A stretch of 64,000 bases of DNA from Dictyobacter kobayashii (GTDB lineage: Bacteria; Chloroflexota; Ktedonobacteria; Ktedonobacterales; Ktedonobacteraceae), in contig NZ_BIFS01000001.1 of NCBI RefSeq assembly GCF_003967555.1, positions 1,736,001 through 1,800,000 on the forward strand, written 5' to 3'. Both the position numbers and the translations under genes were made by a program. How positions within the stretch are numbered: position 1 is the first letter of the stretch; each line of letters starts with the position of its first letter. The notes below the pieces were generated by a model. The model had not been told where the DNA came from, made no database searches, and saw only the letters and a list, made by a program, of their open reading frames with translations. This document shows, piece by piece, positions 10,215 through 19,226 of the stretch.

Positions 10215-11585
10215 CTACTTCCAGGTTACGCGTTCCAGGAGATACATGGTTAGCTCACTGATGGGCAGGCGAATCTGGGTCATGCCGTCACGCTCACGCA
10301 CAGTAACCGTCTGATCATCCAGGGTCTGGAAGTCAACCGTAACACAGAAAGGTGTACCAATCTCGTCCTGACGGCGATAACGGCGACCGATATTAGCCAC
10401 ATCATCATATTGTGACACCATATAGCGGCGCAGGTTCTGGTGAATAGACTGAGCGGTAGAAACCAGCTCTTCTTTGTTCTTCTGCAAGGGTAGCACAGCA
10501 ACTTTAACAGGAGCCAGCCATGGATGCAGATGCAGCACGGTACGAGGCTCTTTACCATTGGGATCAGGCTCTTCCTCGTAGGCATCCAGCAACAGATTCA
10601 AGAAGGTGCGGTCAACACCACCCGAGGTCTCGACGATCCAGGGTGTATAGCGCTCTTTGGTCAGAGGATCGGTATAGCGCAGATCCTGACCGCTATACTC
10701 AGAGTGGCGCGAGAGATCCCAATCTTGACGCCAGTGTACCCCTTCCCATTCCTGCCAACCAAGCACGGTCTGATATTCCACATCAAAGGCTTTTTTGGCA
10801 TAGTGGGCCAGCTCATCGCTACCATGCTCACGGAAGCGCAGGCGATCCTTGTGGTTCACAATGCCCTTGTACCACTCAAAGCGGAAATTCTTCCAGTATT
10901 CATACCACTTATCCATCTCACTGGGGTGTACAAAGAACTGGAGGTCCCACTGCTCGAATTCACGCTGGCGGAACAAGAAGTTACCAGGAGTGACCTCGTT
11001 ACGATAAGCCTTACCAATCTGGCAGATACCAAATGGCACCTGGACACGTGATGACTTCACCACATTATCATAGTCCAGATAAATGTTCTGGCAGGCCTCA
11101 CCACGCAGGTAGGTCTTCATACGATCGCCTTCAACCACACCCAGGTAGGTCTCCATCAGCAGGTTAAAGACGCGAGGCTCTGAGGTCAACTCACCACCGC
11201 AGACAGGACATTTATGCTGCTCCAGGTTCTCTGGCTCCAGATGGTCAGTGCGGAAACGACGCTTACATTTCTTACAGTCGACCAGGCGATCAACAAAGTT
11301 CTCAACGTGACCGCTGGCTTCCCAGACGCGAGGATGAGTAATGGTAGCACCCTCAATACCTACCACATTATCGTGATTCTGTACCATGGACCACCACCAG
11401 TAGCGCTTAATATTGTTGCGCAACTCGACGCCAAGGGGACCAAAATCATAGATACCGGCCACGCCACCATAAATCTCTGAGTTAGGATAGACGAAGCCAC
11501 GGCGCTTGGATAGGGAGACAACTTTTTCAATGGGGACCAGAGGAGTATCTTTTACCTCCGGTTGCTGATTTTCAACTTGTGTCAT
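10215..11585 (-). CDS. glyQS: Glycyl-tRNA synthetase, single-chain (dimeric) class II type
   Basis: The 456-residue enzyme charges tRNA-Gly with glycine in the cytoplasm. It has the N-terminal RGFVYPNSEIYGG motif typical of the alpha2 form, a CxxC zinc-type insertion (CKKCKRRF and CPVCGGEL), the class II motif 2 region around FRQREFEQWDLQFF, motif 3 near SGGVDRTFL, and a C-terminal anticodon-binding domain. I choose ATG at 11585 (MTQVENQQ) because GGAGG sits 9 bases upstream; an in-frame ATG 18 bases earlier lies inside the leader. Expression is controlled by the T-box leader and promoter upstream. No neighbour is transcribed with it. Confidence 0.95.
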   Translation of the reverse strand: MTQVENQQPEVKDTPLVPIEKVVSLSKRRGFVYPNSEIYGGVAGIYDFGPLGVELRNNIKRYWWWSMVQNHDNVVGIEGATITHPRVWEASGHVENFVDRLVDCKKCKRRFRTDHLEPENLEQHKCPVCGGELTSEPRVFNLLMETYLGVVEGDRMKTYLRGEACQNIYLDYDNVVKSSRVQVPFGICQIGKAYRNEVTPGNFLFRQREFEQWDLQFFVHPSEMDKWYEYWKNFRFEWYKGIVNHKDRLRFREHGSDELAHYAKKAFDVEYQTVLGWQEWEGVHWRQDWDLSRHSEYSGQDLRYTDPLTKERYTPWIVETSGGVDRTFLNLLLDAYEEEPDPNGKEPRTVLHLHPWLAPVKVAVLPLQKNKEELVSTAQSIHQNLRRYMVSQYDDVANIGRRYRRQDEIGTPFCVTVDFQTLDDQTVTVRERDGMTQIRLPISELTMYLLERVTWK

Positions 11586-11601
11586 GAGTGGTTTCCTCCG
11601 C

Positions 11602-11864
11602 AAAAAAATGCCCCAGGCGTCTATAGCCCAGGGACGAATGCGCTAACGTAGGCCTGGGGCTACTACGTTTTACAGCGACATGCGCGGTCCCACCCTGCTT
11701 CTTCACCAAAACAGTGAAGCCACTCATTCTCAATGTATCCAGCTCAGAAGCGCCCTTCACCTGTCTGAGATTGCCGACCTCACACCAATCGCCGGCTCGC
11801 TGCTATCTAGAACAGATTACTCCTCTTCCTCATCGTTGGAAGGCATCGATATCGTATTGTTTAT
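11602..11864 (-). ncRNA. T-box riboswitch leader of glyQS (glycine)
   Basis: The minus-strand leader contains the T-box sequence GGGTGGGACCGCGC (11682-11696), which pairs with the uncharged tRNA acceptor end. It is followed by a terminator: GCCCCAGGC (11652-11660, shown as the minus strand reads) pairing with GCCTGGGGC (11610-11618), then seven T. Upstream, a Stem I-like region holds GAGCCGGCGATTGGTG. The segment GAAGGGCGCTTCTGAGC resembles the specifier strand of known glyQS leaders and places GGC at 11752-11754, a glycine codon. Under glycine starvation, uncharged tRNA-Gly should favour the antiterminator. The T-box core and terminator are directly visible; the specifier assignment is by comparison. 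Confidence 0.9.
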
Positions 11865-11871
11865 TAAGGGT

Positions 11872-11901
11872 AGTATAGCGAAGAACCCTGGAAGTTGCAA
11901 G
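11872..11901 (-). promoter_or_regulatory. Putative sigma-70-type promoter of glyQS
   Basis: Minus strand: TTGCAA (11896-11901), an 18-base spacer, then TATACT (11872-11877), placing the start of transcription near 11865, just before the T-box leader. The ISAs1 target duplication begins only about 10 bases upstream of the -35. Confidence 0.6.
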
Positions 11902-11910
11902 TGGTACTGC

Positions 11911-13252
11911 CAAACGGCCCAGGGCTTCGCAAAAGTCCGGGGGAGGTGAAAAAGAAGAGTCAATCCAGTAGAATGAAAAAAAAATCAAGGTCATTCGAGG
12001 AAAGACTCTGCATGGAATATAGCACACTGAAAACGGAAAGCAAGACCATTCAAGAAGTAAGCCCATCGCATCTGCGTTCGTTGTACGACATCTGTGCGCA
12101 GATCCCTGATCAGCGGGCAGCCCGAGGGAAGCAATATGCGTTAGCGGACGTGCTCATCGTGCTGATCCTGGCCAAACTGGCTGGGATGAAAAGCCTGTTG
12201 GGAGCCAGCGATTGGGCGCGAGACCAAGGAGAGAGGCTGCGCGAGCAGTTGAACGTGAAGTGGAAGCGTATGCCGTGTGCCAATACGTACAAATATGCGC
12301 TCGCTCGGTTGGAGAGCCAGCAGATCAATGAACGATTTCGAGATTGGTTGCTACGGCAGGAGGCAGAAAGCCGATGTGGTGACGAACCCAGTCGTCTCGC
12401 GATGCTGGCAGAGCAGCGCGCTGTTCATGTGGCCATTGATGGCAAAGTGTTGCGGGGAACCGGTCAGCAGAGCTATGGAGGAGAAAAGCCGCAGAGGCAT
12501 GTGTTGCATGTGTATGAAGTGCAAACAGGAATTGTCTTGCATCAGTGTCCAATTGCCGACAAGCAGAATGAAGTCAGTGCCCTCAAGCCGCTGTTGACCG
12601 AAGTGCTCTGCAAAGGGCGCATTTTCACCGTCGATGCTGCTCAAAGTTATCATGCGTTTGGACGCATGGTAAAACGGGCAGGAGGAGAGGTGATTCTGAT
12701 CATCAAAGACAATACGCCCGTGACTCGAGAGGATCTGGAACTCTTTTTCGAAGATCCACACGCTGATCGAAGCACCTGGCACTCCTATGAACAGGTCGAA
12801 AAAGGTCATGGCCGACTGGAGCGGCGCCACCTGCTCACCTCACCGGACCTCAACGAGTTTCTGGATCGAGAATGGGGAGAAGTTGGGCAGGTCTTTCGAT
12901 TACAACGGGAACGCAAGACGGCAGAGAAAAGGAGCGTAGAGGTCGTGTACGGATTGACGACCTTGAGCCGAGAACAGTGTTCGATCCAGCGGCTTTTCCG
13001 CCTCATCCGCGACCACTGGGCGGTGGAAAATCGTCTCCATGGGCGCCGTGATGTGACGTTGGGAGAAGACCGATGTGGCGTTCGCGTTCCTCCTGTCGCT
13101 CAAATGCTTGCCGTACTCAACTCGCTCGTGCTCTCCTTGATGGATATGCATCAGGTTTCCAATGTGGCTCGTCAAATCCGGCGATTTGCATCTCACCCAG
13201 AGGAGGCCCTTGCTTGGTTACTCTGACTTTTGCGAAGCCCTGCCAAACGGCC
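11911..13252 (+). mobile_element. Complete ISAs1-family insertion sequence with 10-bp target duplication
   Basis: The IS spans 11921-13242 (1322 bp). Its ends are inverted repeats CAGGGCTTCGCAAAAGTC (11921-11938) and the same sequence inverted (13225-13242). The direct repeat CCAAACGGCC flanks both sides (11911-11920 and 13243-13252). One intact transposase fills the interior. Perfect ends and duplication suggest recent insertion. It sits immediately upstream of the glyQS promoter and next to a MITE-like repeat. Confidence 0.92.
12012..13226 (+). CDS. ISAs1-family transposase (DDE type)
   Basis: This 404-residue transposase carries the ISAs1 hallmarks in order: an N-terminal helical domain with IPDQRAARGKQYALADVL, the first catalytic Asp in AIDGKVLRG, a second Asp in FTVDAAQSYH, and the Glu region DHWAVENRLHGRRDVTLGED. 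The open frame extends upstream past the IS end, so the true start lies inside. I choose ATG 12012 because GAGGAAAG precedes it at about 7 bases; ATG 11973 is a second option. The C-terminus ends just before the right inverted repeat and overlaps its first bases. It appears intact and probably active. Confidence 0.92.
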   Translation: MEYSTLKTESKTIQEVSPSHLRSLYDICAQIPDQRAARGKQYALADVLIVLILAKLAGMKSLLGASDWARDQGERLREQLNVKWKRMPCANTYKYALARLESQQINERFRDWLLRQEAESRCGDEPSRLAMLAEQRAVHVAIDGKVLRGTGQQSYGGEKPQRHVLHVYEVQTGIVLHQCPIADKQNEVSALKPLLTEVLCKGRIFTVDAAQSYHAFGRMVKRAGGEVILIIKDNTPVTREDLELFFEDPHADRSTWHSYEQVEKGHGRLERRHLLTSPDLNEFLDREWGEVGQVFRLQRERKTAEKRSVEVVYGLTTLSREQCSIQRLFRLIRDHWAVENRLHGRRDVTLGEDRCGVRVPPVAQMLAVLNSLVLSLMDMHQVSNVARQIRRFASHPEEALAWLL

Positions 13253-13253
13253 A

Positions 13254-13396
13254 AGACTTTTTACTGTTCGTCCAGAGATCACGAGCAAGTGATACGATGG
13301 ACCTTCTTTCAGGTGTGGAGTGTGTGGTGGGCGGCCACGGCCACCCACCACACCCGGCGCCCCAGGCGCCAAAGAGGAACATGAAAAAGCCCTGAC
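13254..13396 (+). repeat. MITE-like palindromic repeat, copy 1
   Basis: About 143 bp with imperfect inverted ends (ACTTTTTACTGTTC at the left, GAACATGAAAAAGC at the right), a shared GATCACGAGCAAG motif, a large near-perfect palindrome at 13322-13353 (GTGTGGTGGGCGGCC on the left arm) and a smaller one, GGCGCCCCAGGCGCC. The same order occurs at 39013-39117 and 40476-40533. No open frame. It fills most of the gap between the ISAs1 element and the helicase gene; the remaining bases to 13641 show nothing I can name. Confidence 0.75.
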
Positions 13397-13641
13397 AAAA
13401 GATAGGGTCACCCCGGCAATACACTTTTTGAGCTATACTATTGCTAGTATATGGTGACTATCAATAGATGCAGAGATACATTATGCCTCTGTTATCGTCG
13501 ATGCTCTTCTACTATGTTGTATAAGAAGCAAGGCGTGCCAGCATAGATCGATTAACATGTATGGACATCCGCTATCTTGTGAAGACCACTGAGAGGTGTT
13601 ACAATAGTGCGAATAATAATCGGCAATGAATTGAAGAAGAG

Positions 13642-16332
13642 ATGGAAGAATACGTGGTGACCGAGCACGACCCTCAGGCCGATATAGAGGCCTTTGCCGC
13701 GCGTTATACATTTCCAATTGACTCGTTTCAATTGGAAGCGATTGACCAACTCGCGCACGGACAATCCGTGCTCGTTGCGGCACCCACTGGTACAGGTAAA
13801 ACCCTTGTAGCAGAGTACGCCATCTGGCGTGCACAACAAAAAAAGCAGCGCGTCATTTATACTACCCCTTTAAAGGCCCTTTCCAATCAGAAATATCGCG
13901 ATCTGCGTGAATTGTATGGTGCGGACGCGGTTGGCCTGGTGACCGGAGATATTGTGGAGCGTAGTCGCGCCTCGATAGTCATTATGACAACCGAGGTTTA
14001 CCGCAATATGCTCCTCGAAGAAGGGGGGGAATATGGCTATAACAGTGGCCCTTCAACCCTGACAGATGTAGGTTACGTCGTTTTCGACGAGCTCCATTAT
14101 CTAAGTGATGTCGGGCGTGGCCCGGTCTGGGAAGAGGCTATCATCTGTTCGCCCCCCCATGTCCAACTGGTTGGCCTCTCAGCCACTGTCAGCAATGCAG
14201 AAGATCTGGCCAGCTGGATTAGTCGTGTCCATCGTCCTATCTCACTGGTTACCCACGAACAACGCGCCGTGCCACTGGAACACTACTATTTCCTGGACGG
14301 CAAATTGCACCTGGTACAGGATGCCGATGGCAACCGTATCGAACAGTTTCCTCGCGTTGGTGGCGAGGCCAAACTGGCTCAAATGCTGGGCCGTAATCGG
14401 GTCTTCACCTTTGAGGATGACGAGGATAATGAGGATGGCGATTTAGAGGACGATGTATGGGAAGAGCGTCGTCGCCGCAATCGTGCCATGCGCCCCCAGG
14501 ACCATCGTATCTCGCGCAAAGAACGTGAACGGTTGCGCTCACGGCCACGGACGGCGGTCAAAGATACAGCCACAGCATCAACTGAGCAAGCCGAAGAGAG
14601 CAAGCCGCAAGCCAGCACCAGCAGCGAAGCCCAGTCAAATGGGGATGTCGCCCACCAGGAAAAGCCAAAGGGGCGCCGGCTTCAACAACGTAAAGCTCCC
14701 GAGCCGGGAGAGATTCTCACAGTCCTGAGGGATGCAGATATGCTGCCTTGCCTCTACTTCCTACCAGGCCGACGTGTCGTTGAAGAAGCTGCAATGAGCT
14801 CAGCTATGCATAGCTTTACCACACCTGAAGAGGAAGCGCTGATCCGCGAAGAGGTCGGCATCTGGCTGGAGCACCTCCCCAAAGAGGATCGTAATCTACA
14901 GCAGGTTCACTCTTTGCTGAATCTACTACCCCGTGGTTTAGCCTTTCACCATGCGGGCCTGTTGCCAGGACTCAAAGTGCTGGTGGAGACGCTGTTTTAC
15001 CGGGGACACCTGCGGGCTGTCTTTGCCACCGATACGCTGGCCCTGGGCATCAATATGCCTGCGCGCTCAGTCATTGTGGGTAGCCTGAGCAAATTTGATG
15101 GTCAGGAGATGCGCCTGCTCACCCCTAATGAGTATCGCCAGTTGACGGGGCGCGCCGGTCGCCGTGGTATGGATGTACGCGGCGCAGCAATTATCCCTTA
15201 TTCACCCTGGGAACCTTTCGAGCCATCATTCCAGAAGATTACCGGCGACCTATTGCCTGTGACCAGTTCTTTTGTGATCCGCTACAATTCGGTACTTAAT
15301 CTCTGGCGGCCCAACGATCTACAGCACCTGCGCCGCATTTGCGCTTCTAGCCTGCGCGAGTTCCAGCGCTATCTGCTGTGGGAAATTAATGAGCTGCAGC
15401 GCCTGGAGAAACGTTATCAGAAAGCCAGCAAGTCAGGCAAAAAGAAAAAGGGAGCCGCTTCAGTAGAAGCAGAGCGCGCACTGGAGAAACGACGCGAGAA
15501 AATTGGTGCCTTTCCACTCAGTCGCGCCGGAGCCGCCGAACTGGATGGGACCATCTTCGCGCTCCGAGCGATGGGCCACATTGGCCAGGACGAGCAGCTA
15601 ACCCTGAAAGGTCGGCTGCTACGTAACATTTTCCATCCTGCCGGCATCATCCTGGTCGAGCTGATAACCAATGGTTACCTGGATGAACTTTCTCCCGCAG
15701 AGCTGGCGGAAGTGTGTAGCTGGTTCACTTATGATAATGATCGACGCCTGAATAATCGCGACGTCATGCATAATCGCCTGGCCCAGATTCGCCGTGAGCT
15801 CTGGCATATCATCCAGCACGTCCGGGGAGTTGAGGAGCGCGCCGGGGTTAGCTTTACACCAGGGGTGATCCCTGAATTTCATGGCCTGGCCCTCGCCTGG
15901 GCCCGCAAAACAACGCTCAGTGGCTTGATGAGGCGTATTGAGCTGGCCGAGGGTGATATTATGATGTTACTCAACCAGACAATCGATCTTATTCAGCAAT
16001 TGCAGTCGGCCGTGGGACAGGTATTGGACAGCCGCGACATCTGGGAACAAATCTCGCCAGTCATGGTCGAAGGCATTTATGGCACACGCAATACACCTGA
16101 TTACGAGAAGAAACGCAATGAGCAGCTCCAGCGGCAGCGCGAACATCTTGAACGTCTGCGCCCTATGCTGGCCCAGGCCTCCGCGTCACTGCTCCACGGC
16201 ATTATCGCCCAAAGCCGGACCGTCCCCTCTATGGCAACACAGATTGGTACGGAGGAGGTCCCGTTGGATGCCGAAGAGGATCGGGATCCCCAGGGGCTCT
16301 CGGACACAGAAACATTTGTCGGCGATATCTAA
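13642..16332 (+). CDS. Ski2/Mtr4-like DExH-box RNA helicase
   Basis: An 896-residue superfamily 2 helicase. N-terminal Q-like motif SFQLEAIDQL, Walker A APTGTGKT, motif Ia TTPLKALSNQK, DELH box in FDELHYL, motif III LSAT, then in the second RecA domain FHHAGLLPG, ATDTLALGINMPAR and the arginine-finger motif QLTGRAGRRGMD. The C-terminal half resembles the Ski2/DOB1 helical domain. An acidic and basic low-complexity insert (about residues 255-360, rich in Glu/Asp then Arg/Lys) lies between the RecA domains. Family members unwind structured RNA or RNA-protein complexes; the bacterial role is poorly known. ATG start with an AAGAAGAG stretch upstream. Transcribed alone. Confidence 0.88.
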   Translation: MEEYVVTEHDPQADIEAFAARYTFPIDSFQLEAIDQLAHGQSVLVAAPTGTGKTLVAEYAIWRAQQKKQRVIYTTPLKALSNQKYRDLRELYGADAVGLVTGDIVERSRASIVIMTTEVYRNMLLEEGGEYGYNSGPSTLTDVGYVVFDELHYLSDVGRGPVWEEAIICSPPHVQLVGLSATVSNAEDLASWISRVHRPISLVTHEQRAVPLEHYYFLDGKLHLVQDADGNRIEQFPRVGGEAKLAQMLGRNRVFTFEDDEDNEDGDLEDDVWEERRRRNRAMRPQDHRISRKERERLRSRPRTAVKDTATASTEQAEESKPQASTSSEAQSNGDVAHQEKPKGRRLQQRKAPEPGEILTVLRDADMLPCLYFLPGRRVVEEAAMSSAMHSFTTPEEEALIREEVGIWLEHLPKEDRNLQQVHSLLNLLPRGLAFHHAGLLPGLKVLVETLFYRGHLRAVFATDTLALGINMPARSVIVGSLSKFDGQEMRLLTPNEYRQLTGRAGRRGMDVRGAAIIPYSPWEPFEPSFQKITGDLLPVTSSFVIRYNSVLNLWRPNDLQHLRRICASSLREFQRYLLWEINELQRLEKRYQKASKSGKKKKGAASVEAERALEKRREKIGAFPLSRAGAAELDGTIFALRAMGHIGQDEQLTLKGRLLRNIFHPAGIILVELITNGYLDELSPAELAEVCSWFTYDNDRRLNNRDVMHNRLAQIRRELWHIIQHVRGVEERAGVSFTPGVIPEFHGLALAWARKTTLSGLMRRIELAEGDIMMLLNQTIDLIQQLQSAVGQVLDSRDIWEQISPVMVEGIYGTRNTPDYEKKRNEQLQRQREHLERLRPMLAQASASLLHGIIAQSRTVPSMATQIGTEEVPLDAEEDRDPQGLSDTETFVGDI

Positions 16333-16354
16333 TTGTTGCCCTTGAAATTCAAGC

Positions 16355-16392
16355 CTATCCCTTCATTGTTGTTATGAAGAATGAAGGGATAG
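16355..16392 (+). terminator. Hairpin downstream of the helicase gene
   Basis: CTATCCCTTCATT (16355-16367) pairs perfectly with AATGAAGGGATAG (16380-16392), 22 bases after the stop codon. There is no clean T tract after it. The rest of the gap to 16722 is AT-rich and shows nothing else I can support. Confidence 0.55.
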
Positions 16393-16722
16393 ATTACATA
16401 CTCACTCAGGCACTCGGCACCCGACTTCTCGCAAATTCTGCAACGGATTGAAATCCACTGAAACAATATACAGGTCATACATCCCCAGCTAAACCAACAA
16501 TTCTGCGTTTAATCCAATACTAATAAGTAGCACGAAAGCACAAATTGACGCAGTAATAAACATTACTTTGGTCATGCTTGCCCTGCCATTTTATTGTCAG
16601 ACGCATGGAAGTTGACTAATATGTACAAAGGTACAAGTATGTCGGGAAGACGGGGTGAAGAGAATACGCTTAGTACTGGCAGGCAAAGTGAGCGCCAGTT
16701 GTAATAGAGGGGTAGAGTTTTG

Positions 16723-19115
16723 ATGAACGCAGAAGCATTGATTGGAAGGGCATTGGGCACATGCACGCTCCAGAAACTGGTGGGGCAGGGGGGCATGGGA
16801 GCCGTGTTTCTCGCCCAACAGTCCCGTCCCCGGCGTCAGGTTGCGGTAAAAGTGCTTCTACCGATAACACAATTGAATGCCAACCAGCTGGCCGCATTCC
16901 TGGAGCGCTTTCGGCGCGAGACCGATGCCGCGGCTTCCCTGGAACACCCAAATATTATGCCCGTGCACGAATACGGAGAACAAGATGGTCTCGCGTATCT
17001 TGTGATGCCCTATGTATCTGGAGGTACTCTGCGCGATGAATTGGAGCGCGAAGGACCTTTATCTCTTCAGCACGCTGTAAATTATTTAGAACAACTTGCG
17101 GCCGCCCTCGATTTTGCTCACGAACATGGGGTAATTCACCGCGATATTAAACCTGCCAACATCATGGTTACCAATGAAGGGCGTCTCTTGCTCTCCGATT
17201 TTGGCCTGGTTAAAATTATTGCCGAGGGGCAGACTCCCCAGGTACGTTTGACCGGCGCGGGAGCACCCGTTGGCACGCCAGATTATATGGCCCCGGAGCA
17301 GGTCATTGGTGAAGAGGTAGATACGCGCGCAGATCTCTATTCCCTGGGGGTTATTCTCTTCCAGATGCTAACTGGAACAACCCCATTCCAGGGTGAGACG
17401 CCGATGCAGATCGCCGCCCAACATTTGCAAATACCTCCACCATCACCACAAATGTTACGACCAGATCTTCCGATCGCAGCCGAACAGGTAGTGCTCCGCG
17501 CCATGGCTAAGCGCCCCGGTGATCGCTATATGCGCGCCCAGGATATGGCCAGAGCATTTCGTTCAGCAGTGCTCAACGCAGGCTTCCAGCTCGATCCAGA
17601 GCAGACCTGGGCAGGATTGTTAAGTGGCTCTACCGCTTCTCGTATGGCGATCCCTAAAGGGCAATTTGATCCGATGCGCCAGACGGCTTCGATGCCTAAA
17701 GTGACAAAAGCGGATGTACAAAGGAATCCAACTGGCAACTTACTCAATCGCACTGGGATCAACCCGGCACCAAATCAGCCAGTCGCAGAAAATACTATTC
17801 CCGGCAGAGCAGTGGACTCCTGAGCCGAACGGGGATGATGTCTTCGGTAAAGATGAATACAACTACGCCTGCCGGCGCGGCCAATACAAACCAACCCACC
17901 GGTGGACTACTCTCAAAGACTGGCAATTTTCCATTGACCGGTTCAGGGATGATGCCCGGGACAGCAGCCCCGAGCCCGCTGCCAAAAAACGGTAGCAGTG
18001 GTCTACTCTCAAAAACAGGACAATTCCCACTGGTCGGAACAGGTATCATGCCTGTGGTCAACAAAAATCAGGCCGCCGCACCTGGCAGCGGGCTACATCC
18101 AGCCTGGAGTAAAGAGCCACCACAGACACCTAACAACTTATCTCAGAATGTGGCCTTTCCTAAAACACCAACAGGTGCGCTGACCTCACCAGAGCAAAGC
18201 AGCTCTACCGGCACACTCAAGCTAAATGACCCGGTTAAAGTTGTTAAGGTCCCGGTCGCCGGTCAACCCGGTCGCTATATCACTGGCATCCTGCCCTTTG
18301 AAAGGCAGTCAGATGATGCAGGCGTGCCACCGGTTGCTAAAAAGGGTCTGAAGCCATGGATGAGAAATAGTATTGCAGTGGCTATTGTCGTTGTAATTCT
18401 GGCGCTACTGGGAACACAATGGATCTCTCAGAATCTGAATAAACAGCAGAGCCAGCAGTCAACGACAACCGCAGCAGGCAATGCGGCAGCCAATAATCCG
18501 GCTCTCCAGGCCACGGCCACAGCCAGCGCCAATATACTGGTCTCCGATGCACTGGACAAAAATATCAATGGCTGGCGCACCACACCCACCAACCTGTATG
18601 CCTTTAAAAATGGCGCATATCATGTTGCAGCCCAGGGGACTACAGGCAGTGGGGTAATCTTGCCCGGCAAATCCTTCACTGGTCCGCTAACGTATAGCTT
18701 AACCATGCAGGAAATCAAAGGCGATGATAATGATCCAAACAATACCTTTGGTATGATTATGCGCTTCAACCGGCAACAGAAGAACGGTAAGATCAATACA
18801 ACCTTTTATAGCTTTGAAGTGGTAAATGTAAAAGGGAAGGAATACCAGTTCTGGCGCTATGATGATAGCCAGCCAAATCCCTGGACGCAAGTAAAAAACG
18901 GTACCTTACCAACTGGAAATGAATTCCACCAGGGCAAGCAGGCCAATACCATCAGCATTGCAATGGACGGCAATAAATTTACCGTGACCGTTAATGGCAA
19001 AAAATTAGCAAAAGTCTTCCAGGATGGGACCTATCAGGCCGGGACTGTGGGGATGATCGTTAATAAAGATGGCACTGAAGTGGCCTTTAAAAATCTCTTG
19101 CTTACACGTAATTAA
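16723..19115 (+). CDS. Receptor Ser/Thr protein kinase with LamG-like extracellular domain (one-base frameshift)
   Basis: Hanks-type kinase domain (about 8-275): glycine loop GQGGMGAV, ATP lysine in VAVKVLL, catalytic loop HRDIKPANI, DFG, APE as APEQ. The reading frame breaks at GG 17814-17815; one added base joins VAENTIPGRAV to GLLSRTGMMSS and gives 797 residues. The linker repeats the motif GLLS-K/R-TG three times and contains LKLNDPVKVVKVPVAG, also present in the protein at 21427. A membrane helix follows (about 18370-18425). The extracellular C-terminus (about 210 residues) has a LamG/DUF1080-like beta pattern ending in VAFKNLLLTRN. ATG 16723 is preferred by homology with the next gene. 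It should sense an external ligand and phosphorylate cytoplasmic targets. Confidence 0.85.
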
Positions 19116-19226
19116 ACACCATCTGTTACAACTGTCTTTATGACCACAAAAGGGGGACGACATCTGGGACGATGGTTTGATTTCATACCAAATAGCCAGC
19201 ATTTGTCGGCAAAGGGGTAAAGTTTC

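Noticed and set aside
11895..12011. Upstream extension of the ISAs1 transposase
   Set aside because: The extension begins outside the IS end, and a good ribosome binding site supports ATG 12012.
13481..13839. Two minus-strand reading frames between the MITE-like repeat and the helicase
   Set aside because: They overlap the start of the helicase gene, have low-complexity translations and no ribosome binding site.
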